A stretch of DNA of 64,000 nt. Source: Dermatophagoides farinae. Lineage: Eukaryota; Arthropoda; Arachnida; Sarcoptiformes; Pyroglyphidae. The stretch is from the NCBI RefSeq assembly GCF_024713945.1, contig NC_134686.1:2690001-2754000 (forward strand). The letters are read 5' to 3'. Position 1 is the first letter of the stretch, and each line of letters begins with the position of its first letter. This document shows, piece after piece, positions 24,749 through 38,377 of this stretch. Below the pieces are notes generated by a model, which was not told where the DNA came from, ran no database searches, and worked only from the letters and a program-made list of their open reading frames with translations. The translations under genes were made by a program, and so were the position numbers.

Positions 24749-27700
24749 GATCACAATGGCATCCGATTTTATCGACTGCAAAAAATCAATCAATCAATCA
24801 ATCTTAGGATTATCAAAAGAAAATAAAAATGTTGAAGATAAAATCTTCAAAAGTGGTGACAATTTGAATTGAATTTTCATGATCATCAATAATATTAATA
24901 TGGATTCAAATGGTTTCATTATCACTGTCATTGTGATGATGATGACAATGATGATGACATTATTGATTTCACAATAATAATAATAACAAAAAATGAATCG
25001 ATCGAAGGTCATACTCAACAATTGATCGGTCCATTCAAAAATATATCATCATATTGTCTAATTAATTAAAAACTTATAACAACAACAACAAAAATGACGA
25101 CCATTTGACGATGGTACTACAAACAAACACAAAGTTGATAAACATAAACATTAAAAGATAAATGGAATAAGGGTGTGTTTTCGTAGTTCCGTTTGTTCAA
25201 ATATATTCTGATTCGTGTATTTATATATATATATATAAAATGATTGATTCTGTTAAATGTCAACTTTATGAAAAAATTATCAATTAATTTCTATATATTA
25301 AATAATTTCATTTCATTGCACAAACATACACACACACACACATTGAGAATGAAGAATAAATATAGAGCAAATGTGTAAATATCATGCAATGGATGGATGG
25401 ATGGATGGATGGATTATTTTCATATCCAGATCAATTTTTTTTATCTGCTTTAATTTATTTATTCAGCATGAAAGTGAGATATTAAATAAAGAGGAAAAAC
25501 AAGTGAAAAACAACACACACACACAAGGCGTTTACCAAATTTCAATTGAATTTTACCCATTTATTTCAAAAACAAAACAAACAAAAACAAACATAATGTT
25601 GTTTGACATTTTTTTCGCTCTTTCTCTCTCTCTGTCCACTTTTTATGATTAGATTAGAATCATAAAAAGTGATGATTGAAGTGAATGAAAAAGAAAACAA
25701 AACTCAAGAATCATCATCATCATAGTGAAGAGTGAATATATTTATTGATGGCCAATTATTAAATCAAATTCAAATCATCATCTGATGTACAACATAAATA
25801 TGCAAAATGTTTGCATATTTATATATTCACAATAAGCAAAAGTATTGTCCACTGATCAAGTGGATCATTGTAAAGAGCAAAAAAAATAGAAAATAGAAAA
25901 TGAACAACAAAAAGGAAAACTAACCAACCAAAGGAAACCGGCAAAGAAATCAATAAGAAAATATGCAATCAGGTCATTGGCAATCAGACAATGTATATTA
26001 TATAATATTACAGTGTGTGTGTGTGTGTGTGAATTTGAATGTAAATGCCACAATAAATCCATAATTAATAATTATTAATTAATTATCTTGTGTGTGTGTG
26101 TAAATGAATAAAAAAAACTTGTGTTGTACATTATTGAATGGTGATGAATAAAAATGTAAATTAGCTGTGTATAATATGGATGAAAAAAAAACAGGGAAAA
26201 ATGTGTATAGTTTGTTTTTGCATACACACAAACAGTCAGTAAGACAGTAATCTATTCAATCCCATTTCTCAATTATGAAAATAGGGCAACAACAACAACA
26301 ACAACAACGAAAAAAATTCAAAGTTAATCAGCCAGATTTCGATAATTGTTTTTTTCATCATCATCATCATCATCATTTGTTGGCTATCCGATTAAGGAAA
26401 ATTTTTATCGATACATCATTCCCACCTTTTCAAATCAATTTCAATGTGATCATGATTGGTGTTGCTGTTGATCAATGATAATCATCGAATTTAAATTTGA
26501 TTTCGATTGATCAAAAAATGATTGTCGACATTTATTGTTAGAAGGGTTAGGTTAAAGAATCGTCAAAGAACTGATATCAAATCGATACAGTGGAGAGATT
26601 AGAAAGTTTTTCGATATATAAATGATTGACAGATTGATTTTTTTTGTTCGATTTTAAATAGATCTGCAAATCTACATTAAGATAGATAATCAATGAATTA
26701 ATAATAAAACTTGATGCCGATATCAAATTTCCAATCAAAGTGTTCGACTATGTAATAATGATTATAATCACAATCACAAGCAATGAGAGCAACCTTCATT
26801 CTATTTGAATCTAAATTGAAGAAATCCAACAATGTTAATGAATCGATCGATGCAAAAAACAAAAAACAAAAAATCAGATAAAACAAAACAAAATCAGTCC
26901 AAACAATCGACAGGTAAATGATATGAAAAAAACTTGAATTTTGAACAAATAAATATTACATATCCAATGTACATCATTCATTTTTCATCAGAAAAGAATC
27001 CTCGTGTTTTTTTGTTTTGTTGTTGTTTGCCAAATCTATTGGCCTACAATAAGGACAACAACAACAAATGGAGTGTGTAGCAAACATGAGATAACGCGCG
27101 GATGGTTTTCAATCTTTAATTGACATTTCATCATCATCATCATCCTTCATTGAAATATAGAAGGCCTTTACATATCATAATTGATGAAAATCATTTATTC
27201 AATCCGTTTCTCTCTCTCTCTCTCTCTCATTCTCTATCTACCAAGATCATTTGTTTTGATTGTATAATTAGTCAAATAATTCATTTGTAAAGTCAACCAT
27301 CAATGCTCGAAACCAATGATGAATTTACAAACGAAAAAAATTTTTTTTTTTCAATTTATCCATTCATCTTGTCATCATCCTGTGTACCATGCATGAATTG
27401 CCAACAAACCGGATATCATTATCATCATTTTTATTAAGAGATGAGATAAGAAAATTGAAATTAAATAGAATGGAATATGTATGAATGAGTAAATATGACA
27501 AGCATTGAATCAAAATCATCCTCAATGAGGATGTTTTTATGCATTTACACACACACATTCAAATGAAACAGATGTGCTCCTCACATGTTTCTACTGATGG
27601 CCAAACAACAACCACTGAAACCACTGTTGTTGTTGTTGTCATATATATTGACAAAAATATTCAGACAACAGAAAATAAAAACAAAATTTGTTTGATCAAA

Positions 27701-28434
27701 CAAACAGCCAACAACAATTGGAATATGCATAAATAAGATTGCTCAATAGACATGCTAGATGGACACTTTCACTGATTTAACAGAGACAAAAAAAATGCCG
27801 GTTTGGTTTGGAATTAAAAATGATGGTGAAAATAATCAAAATTTGATTGTCAATGTTGATGTTGAACACCTATACTTACAACAACAACAGAGTTAATGAA
27901 TCTGAATCTATGTCATATGGCAAATGTGAATGTATTTTTTGATCATCACCTTCATCGGTATATAAATGAATTGAATAAATTGAATGAAGCTATAAATATG
28001 ACAAAAACGGTAGTTGTTATTGTATACAAAAATCAAACAAAAAAAAAGTGATGATGATGAAGAAATGATCATGATGATCATCATGTATTGTGTCGATTTG
28101 AACACACAAGAAAAAAAACATTAACACTAACAATGATTGGCAGGGAGTCAAAGTCAAATTTAAAATTTTACACCTATTATCATCATGTGTTTATGATGAT
28201 GATTATTTACCATAATGGTGATGTGGATGCAAATTGATGACACCATGTATGTACAGTGTACACACACACATACATGTGTGTTTATGGTTAGTAAGTAATC
28301 GTTGCTGTTGTTGTTAATGTCGGATATCCTAATTTGATTTCATTTTTCACTTTTTTTTTGTTCCTGTGTTTGTGTCATTGTTTATCACTATATATAATAA
28401 AATGAATTTAAAAAATTTTCATCATTTCATGGCT

Positions 28435-28492
28435 GTTTTGTTGTTGTTGTTGTTGTTGTTGTTTTTTTCAACAACAACAACAACAACAAAAC
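28435..28492. repeat. Microsatellite-derived perfect inverted repeat, (GTT)n/(AAC)n
   Basis: A 24-nt arm (GTTTTG followed by six TTG units, 28435-28458) is the exact reverse complement of 28469-28492, separated by a 10-nt spacer. As RNA or single-stranded DNA this would form a 24-bp hairpin. Confidence 0.9.
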
Positions 28493-29173
28493 AACACGCA
28501 ATATGAACATTTTCTTATTACTGAAAATATATAATACTTTGATTTCCATACAAAACTAAACGAAAAAAAACCGGAATCATTCGAACAAATTGATTTTTTT
28601 TTCTTTACAAACGATCGATTGATTTTTAACGATGTAGAGAAAAGATAATTTTATCAAGATTAAGAAAATCTATATCTATAACACAAACAGCTGTTTCGCT
28701 CACTCATCATTTTTATAATTTTGAATAAATAGATTCCCATTCAGAATCATATGTAGAATGTGAAAATTGAAATTTCATTATTTTGTTGCAAGGTTGATTA
28801 ATGATCATGAGCGAACGGTTTTCATCCAATTCAATGATGATGATGACTAGAAAATAATGAACAAGAATTTCAATCATTAATAAAGATCCGTGTTCCGAGA
28901 AAAAAAAATTGAAACAGATTCCTAAAATTAAGACGTGACAATCATCATTTTTCAGGAAATGAATCCATATATACTTTTTATAACATTGAAACTTTGTACA
29001 TGTGTGTGTGTGTGGGCCAAATATTGTCATAGAAATAACGCACGTGATGAATTTAATAAAAAAAAAATTTTTTATTAATTCTCCCATCATAATTGAAAAA
29101 AAACTTGAACAATCAAACGAATATGGTCACAAAATGAGAAAAAAAAATTGGAAATCAACAACCAACCAACAAA

Positions 29174-29198
29174 ACACACACACACACACACACACACA
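29174..29198. repeat. (AC)n microsatellite
   Basis: An uninterrupted AC run of 25 bp, followed about 25 bp later by a GT run. Confidence 0.9.
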
Positions 29199-32100
29199 TT
29201 CCATCATCATATCGTAAACGATTGTGTGTGTGTGTGTATAAATGAGGAACAAAATGGAAATTTCGATTCAATATTCCTCTACAACAAATCATCATCAATT
29301 TTCAAGTTCGTTTTTTGATGTGTATGTGTGTGTTCCAAAAATGGTTCTAATGATGATTATATGATTTTGATGTTTCAATGGTGATGATGATCACAATGAT
29401 GATGATGATGGTTTATGATAATTTTATACGATGATAACCTTATAAATAGCATATATTGTATGTAGGTGGTGTACCATTGAATTTGTTAGGTTGAATCGAC
29501 AACAACAACAACAACAACAAGAAGCAAGAAGGGTGAATGTGAATATATTATATGTATGTGGAGGCAACATTCATCATCATATAATCCTTTCATTGATTTT
29601 GATGATGGTTAGTTGTTGTAGGATTTATAAATATTTGAATTATGATGATGATTATTTGTTAATTCAAATGGAAATTAATAGTAACAAAAAAAAGTGAAAT
29701 ACACAAGGTTAAATATCTATGTATTTGGCGCCTTCATCACAATTGTTCATTCTCTCGATTATCATCATCATTCTTAAGACTATTGTCGATCGAAGCCTAC
29801 TACTACTACTGATTGGATGATTGGTTAATTGCATTGAAATCAATTTCAAAAACAAAAAAAAAAAAAAAAAAAAAAAATTATGCTAATCAAAATCATTGTC
29901 GGATGTTGTGCTCATTATAATAATCATCATCATTAGATAATGGTTAAATTGATGTGATCATATTGGAAAAACAAAATGAATCAATTAATGTTGTCTTTGT
30001 GAAATATCTATCTATCCATCTATCTATTATAAATTTAAAATTTAAAATTTGAGATGCAATAATGAATTCAATTTCTGATACACACACACATGAAACGAAA
30101 AAAAACGCAAACAATTGCAAATAATTAGATCATCTCAAATCAAATCGATTTGAATGGAGCCAAAAAAAAATCGAATCAAATCAATGACGATGATGATGAT
30201 CATTAATGCATATGCAATAACAATGAAGCAAAAAGCAAAAAGCAAAAAACTCAAATCAATCAAATTAGCTCGGTGAAAAAGACTGAAAAAAGAAAAAAAA
30301 TTGAAATTGAAATAAATCAAATGGAAATTGAAATGAATTTTCTATCTCTATCTCTCACTGCTTTTATCCATCTGTTTTCGTAATAATAATGAAAAATTTA
30401 CAATTTTGAAATATATAAAATGACAACCGAAACACACACACACAAGGATAAGGTCAGGATCAAAAAAAAAAAAATCCATTCAGCTATGACAAACACACAC
30501 ACACACATGGAGTAAATGAATGTGTGTGTGTGTTTGAATGTTATAATGATATTTTTGGGGCCAGTCTACAACTATAAGTGTATAATAGTATATCGATTGA
30601 TTGAAACAATTGATATTTTCATTCTATCATTATATCTTCTATTTTTTTTTTAAAAAAAGCCACCATCATCATCATCATCATATGGCATATCCAGCCAGGT
30701 CAATGAAAATAATCTATTTTCAGTCAACAATTGACATTGAAAACGATTGATTGTAATAACCAACCAAACGAATGATGAATTATTATTGTTCATAGGGGCC
30801 AAATTTGACTTTTTTTGTTGTTGTTGTTTGGAATAGAAAATCTTTTTTGTGTAAAGAAAAAAAAAATTGCAAAACAACATTGGTGATCATCATTTGATAA
30901 TAATAATCTTGTTCAATTTGGTATTGACAGAAATCTGTGTTCACAACTAATATATTACCATCACAATAATAAATCCTGTACAAAAACACACACACACACA
31001 CACACATTTCCAAGGTATAAAACATGCATATATTGGAACATTATCATTTCAAATTGATGCTATAATGTGTTTGATACAATTGTAAATCATCCATTTTAAA
31101 ATGGAATAGTTACAGAATTGTGTTACATACAAGGCACACACAAACAGAATTTTTTTTTCTACTTACTAACGATAATGATGATGATGATGATCTGATTGCT
31201 GCTATTTTCAGAATTGAAAACTAAACTGAATTCAATGAAATTCAAACACACACACACACACAGGGACAAGATGGATCTATGATCAAATTTGGACATTTCA
31301 ATTTTCAAATAATGAAAAAAAAGCATCATCATTATTTGGACAAAAACAAAATTTCAAATGTACATCATGCTAGGCAGTAGTAGTAGGCTGTGATTTCAAT
31401 GTTGTTGTTTCAATGTTGACGATAATGATGATGATGACAATCAACGACAATTTTAATTATCATTTGAAATGTAAAGACAGATTTACTCTGGTAAATCAGT
31501 CATTGACAATCGAATGAATTTTAAAAATTCACACTATGGTTCCAATTGGACCATATTTTCAAAACAAAAAAAAATTGAAAGTAAAAAAAATAAACGATTG
31601 ATAGATGCATTGAAAATGATATGGTCACGATTCAAAATAATTAATATTTGCTAATTGTTTTTTTTTGTTTTTGGCAACAACAACACACACTACTGGCTAT
31701 GATGATGATGTTAATGAAAAAAAAATGCAGACATACACACAAATGTTGTGATTTGAATTAGCCATGCACACATTCAATCTTACCTGTTTTTACTTAACGT
31801 AACGTAACGTAAATCTCCTTGAATGTAAAAATGTTTCATTAAAACCTACGCGAAATTAATTTCAAATTTCATTTTTTTCAACCCTTTTTTTCGTTTGAAG
31901 GATATATTTTTTTCACACACACACAAAAAAATAAAGAAAATTTTAGTTCAAAATCGATGGGACAAATAATTTACCTTTGATGTAAATATATGGTTTTTGA
32001 TGACCAAATGATGATGAAACGGTAAAATTCTGTTTTTTATTCTTCGTTTGATGATGATGACACACATGCACACACACACATTCATTTAATGTTTAATGGT

Positions 32101-34085
32101 AAAGAAAACATCAGAAATTGTCACCACTGGATTTCAAACACATGGATTTGTTGGAATAATAACAAACAAACAAACAAACAAAAACCACCGTGGATGAATT
32201 TTTTTTTTAAATTGCACATGAAAATGACAACAAATGAAACATTTGGAATGAACAAAAAAAAATTGTGAAAAAAAAAATGTTTGAAATTCGAATCCATCGA
32301 TATATATCGACATTGTGTGTGTCTGTCAAAAATATAATGGCGCGTCATTTAGTATTTGATCGCTCCACCTCTTCCTCAATTTTTTCTTTCTCTTTATTTG
32401 TTTCTCTCTTTCTCTCTCTCTCTTTCTTTTTCTTACATTATGAAACAAAGTGGTGGCCAACCTATGGCACATATACGCTAATAAAATTGAGAAACCAATG
32501 GCGCATCGTGATGGGAAAAAAAAATTTGATCACCAATGTGATGCTTTAATGAAAATGAAAATCCACATATGCTGTGTTATCAATCCGATTTGAGATTGCG
32601 TACAAAATATGTTCGCGATCACAATTTGATCGTTTCCTCTTTTGTTTTCATTTTTTTTATTTTCACTGATTATGATTAATTAATTAATTAATTGAATGTG
32701 ATGTGATGATAAACAAAAGATGGACAAATCGAAGAAATCAATATAAAGAATTCAAGTGATTCTCCAATTATGAATCGTAACATTTTATCCAATATTAATG
32801 ATTATTGGTCATTGCATATATACTAATTATTTTTGTTTTTTGTTTTAATTCTAAACAGGATTTCATCTAAATAAAACAGTAGTACTTACCATTTAACAAT
32901 GAAACATTGAAGATATATATCAATTATTATTATATGTTCACCACTTGTGGTTATAATGGCTACAATGTTCGAAACAAGGCCAATCAACTTTTACACGAGC
33001 ACTTGTTTATTATAATTCGATTGATCTTGAAAATTGTGTTCGTGTGTGTATGTGTGTGTTAATTATTATGATTGTGGCATATTATCAACAACAACAACCA
33101 ATCAATCAGATTTTATTTGTAGAAAATTGAATTTAGAAAAATTTTATTGTTGATGGAAAATATTGGTTGAATGCAAGATTTGTTTTTTTTTCTCATCACA
33201 ATTCGATTCATTGGCGATCACCTATCACTATTTACGTAAATCAAGCTAAACAAGCCTTTCGACTTACTAACCTATAGATATCGAATGATTGTCAATCGAA
33301 AAAAAAACATTGCTAACACGATAATTATACAGCCATATTAACCATTGGAAAAAAATGACCAGTCAACCAATCATTGAAATGAAGAAAAATTGGTCGACAA
33401 TGTTCGTGTTCCTACGCTCCGAATCAGAGAAAAAAAAAATAATGTTACTATACCTTGGTTGTTCACTATCATCATTGTCATCGCCGTCGTCGTGGTTATG
33501 ACGTGCCATTCATTATAATATGGATGAATCCTAAAAATAGTATCACACACACACACACACACCTATACATGGAATGGCTGAATCCACCAATGGAAATATT
33601 CCACACAAACACACACACACGATCGTGGTTGGTAGGTGTGGGTGGGTGTATTGCATTGTTCGGTTGGCAAAAGAAAAGAGTAATCGTTATATTATATCCT
33701 GTCTTCATTGGTCATCATTATTCAGATTCAGTACGTGTATGAAATACATAGAACCAGAAACAACAGTGAAAGGAACAAGAATCGAATGTTAAAATTAGGT
33801 AAGTCCAGTTTTCGTTCATTTTTTTTTGTTATTATCGTTAAACGATTCCCGGCCCTCATTTTTATTTGAAATGAAAATAATGACATAATTGATAACTAGG
33901 CCAAATATACATTTGACAGCGTACTAATAGATCAGTACAGCTAGAATGAAAATTGTTTTAAAAATGACTTGGTTTTCAAATTAGAAAAATACTTTATTAA
34001 GTGATAATATTAAAAAAAATTTAGAATAAAATCCAATCCAATAAAATATGCGATGAAAATAAATGTGCAATGTAAATAATTTCAT

Positions 34086-37000
34086 TCAGCAATAATAGAG
34101 GAAATTCTGCACTTTTTTATGGATCTTAACCCATTGGTTTAATTGTGTAATTATAGCCTGTTCAGCATCTTTTGGATTAATCATGCTCAATTTGCATTGG
34201 CCTTCAATATGCAATTTGGATCGATAAGCACAAAGATCAGCATAACGAATCGGTGTCGGTATGGCAATGACACCACGGAAACGAACACAATTGTAACACA
34301 TGAAAAAACACAATTGTTGCAATTGATTTGGCTGCAATTTTAAATCATCACGTATGATGACATATTTTGTTGGCTTAGACGTTCCCTTAAAATTCAAAGA
34401 AAGTTTGATTAAAATTATTATTATTATCATCAAAACCAACATATAATCGGTAATAAAAAAAAACTTACCAATGGTGAAAAATGTGAATTCACATAAAATG
34501 AATCAAATTTTGGGTCCACAATCGAATTATCGACCACTGTACCGGATGGTACATTATAACTATCGTGTCGTGGTCCGTGACCGCCTTTAATACTCATGAA
34601 ACGAGTATGATGACGTTTCTGAACAATGAACAAAACAATTTTCATTTTTCCACCACAATCGTTCACAGCTTTCTGAATCAAAGGCAATTCTTTATCCTTG
34701 ATCTTATCGAATTGTCCTTCGCTTACACCGTCTCGGAAAATCAATAAAGTTTCCGGAAATTTGCCATTCTTTTGTTTATATTCTTGCAACAGTTCATTGA
34801 TCATTATATTCAAACGTGTGATAATTTCATCACGATCTTTTGGCTGAACGGTTAAACTGGCAGTATATTTAGAGAAAAGCGAATCAAAACTGCCAACTGC
34901 AGCAGCTACCGATGAATTACTAGTTTCAGTAACGCTTGGATGATTAACATCAATTCCAATGACCATTGTACTTGATGGATCAAATTTCATTTGTTTCAAT
35001 TTAAATTCATTCGGATCAACAATACTGTTAACACCACCAACTTTTCCATTCACTTTAAGCAATAGATTCTGAAAATATCCACCTTTTGGTCGACGAATGT
35101 TTTCGCTTTTCATGCACTGAGTGATGAAACCAAATCCACCATTGTTAGAATCAGATACAGCTCGTTCACTGAAAGCTTTAACCAAATTATAAATTTCTAC
35201 AGATGGAACATTTCGATTATCTGTATAGATAAAAATTTTAGTAAAAATCAATTAAATTAAATTCAATTGAAATTTAAAAATACATACAACTCGGAATGAC
35301 AATGAATGCCACATCCAATGGAGAATTGGCCTTGTTATATTCCCTATTAATATTCTTCATAATACTAATAACATCTTTGTGATTACGAATTTCTTCTGTT
35401 GCTTGAATGTTGTTCGATTTTGGCATAAAACGTAATCCAACCTTTTCACCAGTGCCAATTATTTGATCAGCCAATGATTGTAAATCATTTTTTCTTATCG
35501 AAGGTTCTAACGAAAAAAGAACCCATTTCAATTCTTTTCTTGGTGTTACATAATATTTGTCATCACGTCTTGAATGAAATTGTTTCGGTTCAGGCAAAAC
35601 ACGACCAATCAATTTAGCTGGCTTCATCATTAAATCTAAGCCGAAATCTTTAAGAAATCCAGTACCATCTTGTTTTATTTTCGATGCATATGTTGTTGCT
35701 TTAGTAAAATAAACATCCGGACGATGAGTGGATATTTCAAGCAATTCACGTTGTATACGATCATCGATTTTGGAATTGGCAAGAAATTGTTTGTCCACCA
35801 AATAACAAAGCTCCATCGGTAGATATTTTGCAATCTTTCCAGTAGTCTTGATGAGTGGATAACTTTTAACATTAATACCATAAGTATTTCTGAAATAATC
35901 GGCAATCGTGCCTTTATTATCATCAATTTTTTTCTGCTGCGGTGTAATCTTTTCAAAACGTTCAATCAAAAATGTTCGTTTACCACAATGATTGGTGAAA
36001 ATTTTCATGTGGCGACAGAATTTGCTCAAATCACGTAATTCATAATCCGATAATTCATTTGGCTGTTTTCTTTTAAAAGCACATACCATTTCATCTACAC
36101 GATTCAAAGTTTTCGATATCAAACAAGCAGTTTTCAAATGAATATTCATGGCCGGACCAAATTCTGTCATTCGTATTGAATTGGCAAATCCAGGTGCAAA
36201 TTGACACCAATTAGTATTATGACAATCACGTACAGAATTGGTGTCGAAAAATTTTCGTTGATAATATGTGAATGATATTTCAGAAATGTTGTTGAATAAA
36301 ACGTCCAAAACGGAAAAAATTTTTGGCTCAACTTTTGAAGTTTTTTTTGCATAATAATCCATTAATGGTCGTAAGGATATTTTGTCCACAAGTTTAATTT
36401 TGATTTCAAATGCCCGTTTTCTGGCATCAATTTCATAGGTCAATTCTTCAATAAATCCTTGGTTCAAATGCAATTCTTGGACTGTGTATAAATTTTTCCA
36501 TCCATCATAGATATAGTTAATTTTTTCAAATATTTGCCCATTCTTTTTCGTCCATTCGGGAAGTAAGCTTCGGGCATATTTTTTCAAGAATTTTTCATTC
36601 TGTTCTCGAGCAGGTTTCTTTTCATCAGCTTTTTCTTTGATATCGATATCATAATGATAAACAATTTTATCCGAAACGATCATTCGATAAAAATTTGAAA
36701 GCAATTCGATTGGGACACCTGTTTCGGATTTAGCCATTTGACTTTTGCGAATTAATTGATATTGTTCACCATCCGGAATGCTTACAGGTGGACCATGACC
36801 ATGACCACTGCTTCCTCCACCTCTACCGCGGTAAGGCCCACCTTGTCCACCTCTTCCGCCACGGTCACCTTGTCCACCAAATCCTCGGCCACCACCACCA
36901 CCACCTCTTTGTGGTCCACGGTCACCTTGTCCACCATATCCTCGTCCGCCACCACCACCACCTCTTTGTGGTCCACGGTCGCCTTGTCCACCATGAAAAC

Positions 37001-37116
37001 CTCGTCCGCCGCCACGTCCCCCACCACGTCCACGGCCGCCACCAAAATCACGATGACCTAGAAAATATTTAACAATAAATGAAATCTATTCATCTAACAT
37101 TGATTAACTTACTCAT
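34086..37116 (-). CDS. Argonaute protein with RGG-rich N-terminus, slicer residues intact
   Basis: A small-RNA-guided silencing effector. Exons 37113-37116, 35288-37057, 34469-35220 and 34086-34385 close in phase to 941 aa. The first coding exon is four bases (ATGA). Residues about 2-95 are Gly/Arg-rich, with a tandem unit GGQGDRGPQRGGGGGGRG. Argonaute N, PAZ, MID and PIWI regions follow. In MID, Tyr602, Lys606, Gln626, Lys647 and Lys651 match the 5'-phosphate pocket, with extra residues between Lys606 and Gln626. In PIWI, Asp682 (GIDVNHPS), Glu723 (RDEII), Asp755 (FRDGVSEGQF) and His838 (VNSHFSPLGTS) form a complete DEDH tetrad, so target cleavage is predicted. YADLCAYRSKLH is the usual C-terminal block. 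TQC and GTS are Ago- rather than Piwi-like, but the N and PAZ halves look divergent, so it may belong to a lineage-specific siRNA Argonaute group. RPB8 is the divergent neighbour. Confidence 0.95.
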
Positions 37117-37820
37117 TTTTTTTAAATTTGTTGTTCGATGTTTTTCAAATTAAAAACCAAAATTAATATATTTTATCAAATCAATCGATCGAGACACATA
37201 AACATTGAGCACCAAAACACAAATGAGTGGCTCATCAAAATGCTTATTAGAAGATAGTTTACACGAGATTATATGCGCAGTGGCAATACAAAAATATGGT
37301 CAATCCTCGTCATCGATCAATATGTGTTTGTGAAGCATACAAAATACAATCAATATTTAAACTTTGACCACTACGCGATTGAGATCATTGTTAAACAACA
37401 GAAATAAGTGCTTGATATGCATATATGCTTTTTATTACTTTCAACTTGTATATACTGAAAGCATACTGTATTCATTTTGCCATATAATTGTTTATGTCCA
37501 TGCAATATCCGTGCAATATTATCTCATTTCAACCATTTTCTAATCTTTTTTCTTGTTTGAGAATCAGCATTTTTCATCACCCTAGATAAAAATGGATAAA
37601 TATATTCCACTTTGGAATTTATTTGGAGCTTTACACAATGTAAACAAAAATTTTAATTTCAAAAAAATAAAAAAAACCATAACATCCAATGCTAAAAAGT
37701 GTACTGCATTTATGAATGTTATGTTGGAGAATATATCACACACATGTGATATTTTTGACAATCTGTTTTCTAATTTTTATTTCTTTTAATAAAAATTTAG
37801 TTAAAATCCAAATAATAACA
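37117..37820. promoter_or_regulatory. Divergent promoter region, Argonaute / RPB8
   Basis: A 704-bp gap between two start codons facing away from each other. It is AT-rich. A short in-frame open reading frame (about 37592-37789) ends before the RPB8 start and has no family resemblance, so I treat the gap as promoter and 5' untranslated sequence. Confidence 0.45.
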
Positions 37821-38270
37821 ATGGCCGATGTCATTTTTGAGGATATCTTTGATGTAAAAGATATTGATCCGGAGGGAAAAAAATTTGATCGTGTCAGTCG
37901 ATTACATTGTGAATCGGAATCATTCAAAATGGATCTAATACTGGATGTGAATACACAAATATATCCAATGGATTTTGGTGATAAATTTCGACTACAAATC
38001 ACATCAACATTGAATGAAGAAGGCTATCAAGATGATAGTGAATGGAATCCACGTGATGATACGCCTAATCGTGCTGATTCATTTGATTATGTTATGTATG
38101 GTAAAACATATCGAATCGAAGGTGATGAAGGACCACATGAAGCGACCAGTATGGCAGCATATGCATCATTTGGTGGCCTATTGATGCGATTAAAAGGCGA
38201 TTCGAATAATTTGCATAGTTTTGAAGTGGATAAAAACATTTATTTGTTGATGAAAAAATTGAAATTTTAA
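37821..38270 (+). CDS. POLR2H: RNA polymerases I, II and III subunit RPB8 (RPABC3)
   Basis: A shared core subunit of all three nuclear RNA polymerases, with an OB-like beta-barrel fold. A single open exon of 149 aa matches the roughly 150-aa family. The N-terminus [19 protein letters not shown] runs straight into [20 protein letters not shown]; later blocks are [34 protein letters not shown] and the C-terminal YLLMKKLKF. The start at 37821 is chosen because it matches the family N-terminus; the longer open frame from 37716 adds unrelated residues. It converges on UTP18, with 107 bp between the stops. Confidence 0.97.
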   Translation: MADVIFEDIFDVKDIDPEGKKFDRVSRLHCESESFKMDLILDVNTQIYPMDFGDKFRLQITSTLNEEGYQDDSEWNPRDDTPNRADSFDYVMYGKTYRIEGDEGPHEATSMAAYASFGGLLMRLKGDSNNLHSFEVDKNIYLLMKKLKF

Positions 38271-38377
38271 TTTTTTTTTTGTATTTTGTATTTCATTTTC
38301 AATCAAACAATAACATTTACCATCATCATCATCATGATCATTTGAATTTAAATTTTTAAAAAAAATGAAATTTAATT

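Larger units (their letters stand above)
21966..34085. other. About 12 kb without a supportable gene
   Basis: Between the kinase 5' end and the Argonaute 3' end I find no conserved protein, tRNA or rRNA. The stretch is AT-rich and dominated by simple repeats: GT/CA tracts, GAT/ATC runs, GTT/AAC runs and poly-A/T tracts. Open frames of 60-125 codons here are repeat-derived or have no family resemblance. The part next to 21965 should contain the kinase promoter. The rest could be long-range regulatory DNA, unrecognised long non-coding RNA or introns of an untranslated exon. Confidence 0.6.

Noticed and set aside
32265-32549. 94-codon open frame with a Ser/Phe-rich run
   Set aside because: Translation of CT/TTC repeats in non-coding sequence; no conserved motif or splice support.
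36756-37072. Open frames on both strands over the Argonaute glycine/arginine region
   Set aside because: They are alternative-frame readings of the GC-rich RGG repeat; the minus-strand frame joined to the Argonaute body is the only one with family support.
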